A stretch of 12,359 nt of DNA from Cytidiella melzeri. Its lineage: Eukaryota > Basidiomycota > Agaricomycetes > Polyporales > Irpicaceae. The notes beneath the pieces were generated by a model. It was not told where the DNA came from. It made no database searches and saw nothing but the letters and a program-made list of their open reading frames with translations. Both the position numbers and the translations under genes were made by a program. Numbering within the stretch: the first letter of the stretch is position 1; each line of letters begins with the position of its first letter. This document shows, piece after piece, positions 8,822 to 12,359 of this stretch. The stretch is from assembly GCA_022592445.1 (NCBI GenBank), contig JABYQR010000680.1, positions 1 through 12,359 on the forward strand. Direction: 5' to 3'.

Positions 8822-8922
8822 CACGTGGCTTAGATGCTCCACACGGTCACATTACTTGCTACTACGTCACACTGGCATGTGACTTAGCTTAAGTAAGACC
8901 ACATGGCTACAAGCACATGGCT
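8822..8922 (+). repeat. Triple CAC(A/G)TGGCT motif in U3
   Basis: Copies lie at 8822-8830 (CACGTGGCT, containing an E-box), 8900-8908 and 8914-8922 (both CACATGGCT). Repeated short motifs upstream of a TATA box are typical of LTR enhancers. Whether a factor binds is unknown. Confidence 0.45.
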
Positions 8923-8940
8923 CAGCCCATAGCTAGGGTT

Positions 8941-8948
8941 TGACGTCA
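8941..8948. promoter_or_regulatory. Palindromic TGACGTCA (CRE-type bZIP site)
   Basis: This is a perfect 8-bp palindrome matching the CRE/ATF consensus, about 250 bases upstream of the LTR TATA box. In fungi such sites bind bZIP regulators of stress responses. It also offers an alternative LTR start. No functional evidence. Confidence 0.4.
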
Positions 8949-9197
8949 TAGATACCGTTCACATGGGCTCCTTATTGTTCTTTCCCTATTGTTCTCTTTA
9001 TGGAAGGATGTTCTCACAGGTGTGGGAATGGAATACAATAGTTGGTCTCCTTTTAGATAAATTCTCTCACGAGTAGAGTTCTTGGCAAGGTCTAGACAAT
9101 AGCTATTGTTCTCCTTTAGGTAGTTCTTTTGTTCTTCGTTCACACGGCTTCTTGCAAAGCCTGCCCTCAACATGGTCTGTGCGCAGGCCCTGAAGTC

Positions 9198-9204
9198 TAT
9201 ATAA
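9198..9204 (+). promoter_or_regulatory. LTR TATA box and probable RNA start
   Basis: TATATAA stands 34 bases before an A at 9232. That base is the start of the 10-nt stretch complementary to the proposed primer-binding site, so 9232 is my best guess for the U3/R border. Confidence 0.65.
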
Positions 9205-9241
9205 GCAGCTACATGTACGCTCCTAGCCCCCATCTCGACCT

Positions 9242-9329
9242 CTTGGTCTTTACTGGGCTAGGTAAGCAACACCCCTCTTGTACTACATAGCGAGTAGTAT
9301 CAATGCTAACTTGGTCTTTACTGGGCTAG
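9242..9329 (+). repeat. Direct repeat of 20 bp, period 68
   Basis: CTTGGTCTTTACTGGGCTAG occurs at 9242-9261 and, without change, at 9310-9329. The first copy is followed by GTAAGC, a good 5' splice site, and the second by ACATCT. Both lie just downstream of the proposed RNA start, within R/U5. Confidence 0.8.
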
Positions 9330-9448
9330 ACATCTGCATAAGATTTATAGCTGGTGAGAGTATTGTGCTTCACGCCTACCACCACCACTTCGTCGTCATC
9401 CACTCCGTGTCCCTGTCTGCCGCGTCGAACCCCTGTCTCCGCGTCATT

Positions 9449-9458
9449 AGGTCGAGAT
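9449..9458 (+). other. Probable self-priming primer-binding site
   Basis: AGGTCGAGAT is the exact reverse complement of ATCTCGACCT at 9232-9241, the predicted 5' end of the element's RNA. Tf1/sushi-type elements prime minus-strand DNA synthesis by folding the RNA 5' end onto a site next to the LTR. The site follows the likely LTR end (CA at 9445-9446) with a two-base gap. No obvious tRNA-complementary site starting TGG fits equally well. Confidence 0.6.
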
Positions 9459-9591
9459 CGTTGTGTAAACCCTGGGTCCCCATTCCCACCGTTTTTAAAA
9501 GTTTATTCCTGTTTGACGAGTACGTCTCCGGTCTTCTCATACCGTTGAGCTACACTTACGTCGTCCGTTTCTACCCCCTGCGCGTTGTCTA

Positions 9592-10320
9592 GTGCCCAAG
9601 GACACGCGCCCCCGTTTTTCTAAAAACCTCTCTACAACTGAGCCTCAGCTCAAGAGGTCTCTTCCATCATCGTTCCTTGACGCTCTCGCTGAAAAGCGTA
9701 AGAGTGGTCAACCTCATCGCTGGTCTGACAAAGACCTGGTCACCGTCGCGAAGTACGTGTCCAAGAAGCCGCCTGTCAAAGGCATCACCCTCACCGTCCC
9801 CTCTTACGAGGAAAACCAACAACTCCGCGCTTCTGCCAGAGCATACGGAGAACGCGCCGCTGAAGAACGTGCTCGCACTCTAGCTGAGCAGCGAACCCAC
9901 AAGCCAACTCTCTCGGAGCGGCTCGCCAAACTTCCTCCGCCCACTCCCGCCCCCGCAGCACCCAAACCGGTACTCATCGACTTTAAAAAGTTGACGCCGG
10001 TAGATCTCGTTGGTATCTTCAAACCAAAACTTACCGCTGTCCGCACTCGCTTGCAAGCTCTCACAGAGCTTGAAGAACTCCTGAACCGCGCCAACCCCAA
10101 CCACCGTCGCGCCCTGCTTCACCTCGTCAACAAGGTCGATCGTTTCCTCAACCTAGTCGACAATCTCGCTCCCGTCACAGCAGACCGCGAGTGGCAGCTC
10201 TTGGACTGGGGTTGTAAAGCAATCGGGAAAGTTTCTTTTAAGCAGCTCCGTAAAAACTACGACAGAGTTCTTGCGCAGCTTAACGTAGTTAATAACGATA
10301 GCTACTTCGAGTGGATCTAG
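9592..10320 (+). CDS. Pre-gag reading frame of the Gypsy element, no AUG
   Basis: The frame is open from 9517 to a TAG at 10318-10320. The first plausible start codon is the GTG at 9592, and there is no in-frame ATG anywhere. Counted from 9592 it has 242 codons. Residues 1-60 are basic (EKRKSGQPHRWSDKD, YVSKKP). Residues 72-112 look like a charged helix (ARAYGERAAEERARTLAEQ). A Pro/Ala linker (PPPTPAPAAPKP, about 115-126) leads to a helical C-terminal half (about 145-235) with LQALTELEELLNRANPNHRR and LLHLVNKVDRFLNLVDNLAP. I see no zinc knuckle or catalytic motif and do not recognise the domain. An ATG could be made by splicing: a 3' splice site (TTGTCTAG) ends at 9592, and an upstream exon ending in A would give A|TG. 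Extra frames before gag are known from plant Ogre elements; a chaperone, packaging or regulatory role is only a guess. Confidence 0.65.
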   Translation: MPKDTRPRFSKNLSTTEPQLKRSLPSSFLDALAEKRKSGQPHRWSDKDLVTVAKYVSKKPPVKGITLTVPSYEENQQLRASARAYGERAAEERARTLAEQRTHKPTLSERLAKLPPPTPAPAAPKPVLIDFKKLTPVDLVGIFKPKLTAVRTRLQALTELEELLNRANPNHRRALLHLVNKVDRFLNLVDNLAPVTADREWQLLDWGCKAIGKVSFKQLRKNYDRVLAQLNVVNNDSYFEWI

Positions 10321-10362
10321 ACAGTCCACAGTTTTGTAAACAATTGCATACATTTCTTCGAC

Positions 10363-11610
10363 ATGGATCCCAACCAGCCCGCCGCCCCCGCTGCCCCAGC
10401 TGCCCCAGTCACCAACCTGAGCCAGCAAGACGTCTTAAATATGTTAGGCGTCTTGACACAAAAAATGGTAGACCTTACCAATCAGGTGGCTGCACTGGCA
10501 GCTGCACAGACACCAGCGGTTGCCGCTGCTACCCACGCTTCTCGGGAAAGAAGCATAGTGGAGAAACCAGTCTCCTTCAAAGGGAAAACATCGTCGGAAG
10601 CCCGGCTCTTCCGCCACGCGTTCATAGTATGGGCGCAAAATCAAGGAAAAGCGTTCTTCCAGCAAGACGCGCAAGGCCAGGTCCGGGTGGACAACAACGG
10701 CGCGAGGATCTTTGATCCTCATAAACTCATCACAAGCGCCCTGTCCTTCATGCAGGAGGACGCTGCTGATTGGGCTCGCCCTCACATTGAGGAGTTAGCC
10801 AATAGCAAACCAGCATTTGGAAATGACTGGGACACATTTATCGAGGCTTTTAAAGCCAAATTCGAGCCTATAGATGCTGTCATGGAGGCCAAGACGAAAG
10901 TCGCCAACATGAAGCAAGGCAACAAGACCTTCGCCGCCCACATCTCCGAGTTTGAGACATGGGCCCCTCGCACTGGCTGGAGCCAGCAGGACCTCTTTGA
11001 CCGCCTCAAGTCGAGCTTGAGCACCGAGTACTTGCAACGTGTCTCGTACTTTCAAACCCGTGCCGCCACCTATGACGCACTCAAAGACCAATGCAAAGCG
11101 GTCGATGCTCAACTTGCCGATCTTCGTAACAGCACCGGCAAGGTCATGGTGGACAGCTCGTCAGGGCACGGCAAGTCCCATCAGCAGGCGTTCCGCGATC
11201 CCAATGCTATGGAGATCGATGCCTCCCGTTTCTCCGCCTCGTTTGACTCGCTCTTTGCGGGTCTGGGCAAACAGGAGATCTTCCAGAAATGGAAGAAGGA
11301 GATGAGCAAGCGCTGCTCGGTTTGCGGATCTGAGAGTCACAAGAAGAGGGACTCGAAGCACCCAGACGACCCGGTCTGCAACCACTGCGGTGGCACCGGT
11401 CACTGGGGGGCAGTTTGCCTAAAACGGCTCCAAGGCGTCCCTAAGGGACAAAAGGTTGCCGCTACCTCGTCGACATCGTCGACTACTACTGCAGCCAAGC
11501 AAGACGCGTCCAACGACAAGGATGCTAAGATTGCTGCGCTCAAGGACATGCTGGACATCCAGAAGAAGCAAATGGATGAAATGGCTGCCAAAATCAATGC
11601 GGTTTTTTGA
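10363..11610 (+). CDS. gag: Gag polyprotein of the Gypsy element
   Basis: ATG 10363 has a good context (CGACATGG) and follows the pre-gag stop by 42 bases. The product has 415 residues. The N-terminus is Pro/Ala/Gln-rich, followed by a predicted short coiled coil (about 21-48). The capsid-type region (about 68-255) has FKGKTSSEARLFRHAFIVWA, DWDTFIEAFKAKF and LFDRLKSSLSTEYL, in the order expected for retrotransposon gag domains. DPNAMEID (279-286) precedes the nucleic-acid-binding part. A CCHC zinc knuckle (C339, C342, H347, C352) is complete. An earlier CxxC-x4-H (C318, C321, H326) lacks its last Cys and looks degenerate. A charged helix (about 383-411) ends the protein. It should form the virus-like particle and package the RNA. 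It ends at TGA 11608-11610 inside a frameshift site. Confidence 0.93.
   Translation: MDPNQPAAPAAPAAPVTNLSQQDVLNMLGVLTQKMVDLTNQVAALAAAQTPAVAAATHASRERSIVEKPVSFKGKTSSEARLFRHAFIVWAQNQGKAFFQQDAQGQVRVDNNGARIFDPHKLITSALSFMQEDAADWARPHIEELANSKPAFGNDWDTFIEAFKAKFEPIDAVMEAKTKVANMKQGNKTFAAHISEFETWAPRTGWSQQDLFDRLKSSLSTEYLQRVSYFQTRAATYDALKDQCKAVDAQLADLRNSTGKVMVDSSSGHGKSHQQAFRDPNAMEIDASRFSASFDSLFAGLGKQEIFQKWKKEMSKRCSVCGSESHKKRDSKHPDDPVCNHCGGTGHWGAVCLKRLQGVPKGQKVAATSSTSSTTTAAKQDASNDKDAKIAALKDMLDIQKKQMDEMAAKINAVF
11603..11610 (+). promoter_or_regulatory. Programmed -1 frameshift site between gag and pol
   Basis: Gag ends GTT TTT TGA, with six T (11603-11608) running into the stop. The pol frame is -1 to gag and opens only after its own TGA at 11577-11579, so the shift must take place within 11580-11610. 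Backward slippage on the U run with the slow stop codon in the A site would read TTT TTG AAG into pol. No downstream pseudoknot was tested. Confidence 0.65.
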
Positions 11611-12359
11611 AGCGGACTTGTGACACAGCCGCAGCTGCGAGTCCCCCAGATACCCTGTCCCTGCCTCCTTCGTCGTCCTCGTCCTCTGCCTCGTCTTCCT
11701 CATGTACAATGTCTACTCCATGCCCGTCGTCTACTATCTCCTCGTGTACTATATCGTCGCTAGATCGGTTATCGTCTCATTTCCGTGTACATGTACTAGT
11801 TAAAGGTCTGAATAGAAGCATTCGCGTTCCTGCTATGATCGATTCAGGAGCCACGGCTTTATTCATCAGTCACCAGTTCGTCAAGAAGCATAAGATTATT
11901 CAGCACCCGCTCGAAAGGGTCATCTCATTGCATAACATTGACGGAACTAAGAATAAAGCTGGCGGATTAACGCACTTCGTTCGCCTTACACTCACAGTCG
12001 TAGATCACACGGAAAAGGCAGAGTTTCTCGTCACGGACTTAGGTCCAGAAGACGTCATTCTTGGGCTACCATGGCTCAAGCGCGTAAACCCTACTGTCAA
12101 CTGGGAAAAAGGAGAAATGACAATTCCGAGCGGCTCGGAAGAATCTCCTGCTGAACCTTTCCAGAAGGTTGACGGTAATCGCAAAGAACGTAGGCAGTGG
12201 GTCAAAGCCGGTATTATCCAAGACACCACTGACGAAGTCTGGTGTATGGCCGGCTTCACCTACTCTACTAAGCTTGCTGCCGAAGCAAACGAAGCTAAAG
12301 CTCATCGCTCCTTCGAAGACATTGTTCCCTCAGAGTACCATAGACATGCTAAAGTCTTC
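11604..12359 (+). CDS. pol: Pol polyprotein, aspartic protease part, cut by the window end
   Basis: The frame continues without a stop from 11580 to the last base of the window. After the shift comes a Ser-rich linker (about 11655-11775) and then a retropepsin-like protease. The sequence FRVHVLVKGLNRSIRVPAMI leads to the active-site motif DSGAT (Asp codon 11841-11843), and VILGLPWL (from 12054) is the conserved flap-partner motif, followed by NPTVNWEKGEM. A linker region (from about 12110) ends in FEDIVPSEYHRHAKVF, typical of the segment just before reverse transcriptase. Reverse transcriptase, RNase H and integrase should follow to the right. The protease would cut Gag and Gag-Pol inside the particle. 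No damage is visible. Confidence 0.9.

Larger units (their letters stand above)
8689..9446 (+). repeat. 5' long terminal repeat (boundaries inferred)
   Basis: I place the start at TGTCATGG (8689), exactly where transposase similarity stops, and the end at GCGTCA (9445-9446), two bases before the proposed primer-binding site. This gives 758 bases beginning TG and ending CA. The U3 part contains three CAC(A/G)TGGCT motifs and three TATTGTTCT motifs, then a TATA box at 9198. An alternative start at 8941 gives TGACG...CGTCA ends and a 506-base LTR. The 3' LTR is outside the window, so neither boundary can be confirmed by comparison. Confidence 0.6.
8689..12359 (+). mobile_element. Ty3/Gypsy LTR retrotransposon, 5' part
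   Basis: In order it holds a 5' LTR, a probable self-priming site, a pre-gag reading frame, gag with a zinc knuckle, a -1 frameshift site and pol beginning with an aspartic protease. It is cut by the window end before reverse transcriptase. The gag type and the protease-first pol fit Ty3/Gypsy elements of fungi. Reading frames are intact, so the copy may be young or active, unlike the decayed Tc1 element it seems to have entered. The lineage (for example chromovirus) needs the reverse transcriptase and integrase, which are not here. Confidence 0.85.

Noticed and set aside
9351..9366. TGGTGAGAGTATTGTG as a tRNA-type primer-binding site
   Set aside because: It begins with TGG, as tRNA-primed sites do, but I cannot match it to a tRNA 3' end, and no CA-ended LTR boundary precedes it. 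The self-complementary site at 9449 explains more.
8941..9446. A shorter LTR with TGACG...CGTCA ends
   Set aside because: The five-base inverted ends are attractive, but this would leave 8689-8940 unexplained between the end of transposase similarity and the LTR. Three CAC(A/G)TGGCT motifs also lie in that stretch. Kept as an alternative only; the 3' LTR would decide.
9278..9592. Open frame of 104 codons in the LTR and leader
   Set aside because: It starts at a TTG, overlaps the LTR and repeat, and has no protein-like pattern.
9804..11709. Minus-strand frames opposite the pre-gag frame and gag
   Set aside because: They are mirrors of GC-rich coding sequence; the plus strand carries the recognisable domains.
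1..12359. CRISPR array, tRNA, rRNA or a bacterial-type defence system
   Set aside because: No regularly spaced repeats, cloverleaf or rRNA-like tract was seen, and introns and transposon types show the DNA is fungal nuclear.

Overview
The window looks like nuclear DNA of a filamentous basidiomycete, most likely an Agaricomycete. The reasons are many short GT-AG introns (51-66 nt, one of 92), small membrane-protein families of a kind I associate with mushrooms, a fungal/plant-type ferroportin, and Ty3/Gypsy and Tc1 transposons. There are no tRNAs, rRNAs, operons or CRISPR arrays.

The left half (1-7044) holds host genes. A partial unrecognised reading frame at 1-390 is followed by a stretch without a gene. 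Next comes a five-exon gene for a four-helix MARVEL-like membrane protein (1366-2151, +). It converges on a six-exon ferroportin/SLC40A1-like metal exporter (2466-4403, -). Between the ferroportin 5' side and the next gene sits an insertion (4659-5535) ending in 19 A and flanked by perfect 15-bp target-site duplications. It is a retroposed copy of an RNA, and its coding remnant is not identified. A four-exon gene (6137-7044, +), including a 15-nt micro-exon, encodes a 245-aa single-pass membrane protein of unknown function.

The right half (7509-12359) is nested transposons. A Tc1-type element has a recognisable left terminus and a frameshifted DD34E transposase. It is cut off at about 8688, where the 5' LTR of a Ty3/Gypsy retrotransposon appears to begin. 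That LTR carries repeated U3 motifs, a TATA box and a probable RNA start. Its first 10 nt are perfectly complementary to a site just after the likely LTR end, the arrangement expected for Tf1/sushi-type self-priming. The element then has an intact 242-codon pre-gag reading frame with no AUG, an intact gag, a U6-stop site suited to -1 frameshifting, and the start of pol (protease), which runs off the window.

The most unusual parts are the methionine-free pre-gag frame together with the self-priming signature, and the retroposed insertion. All exon models were made by eye from splice signals and frame continuity. Family names come from recognised motifs, not from a database search.
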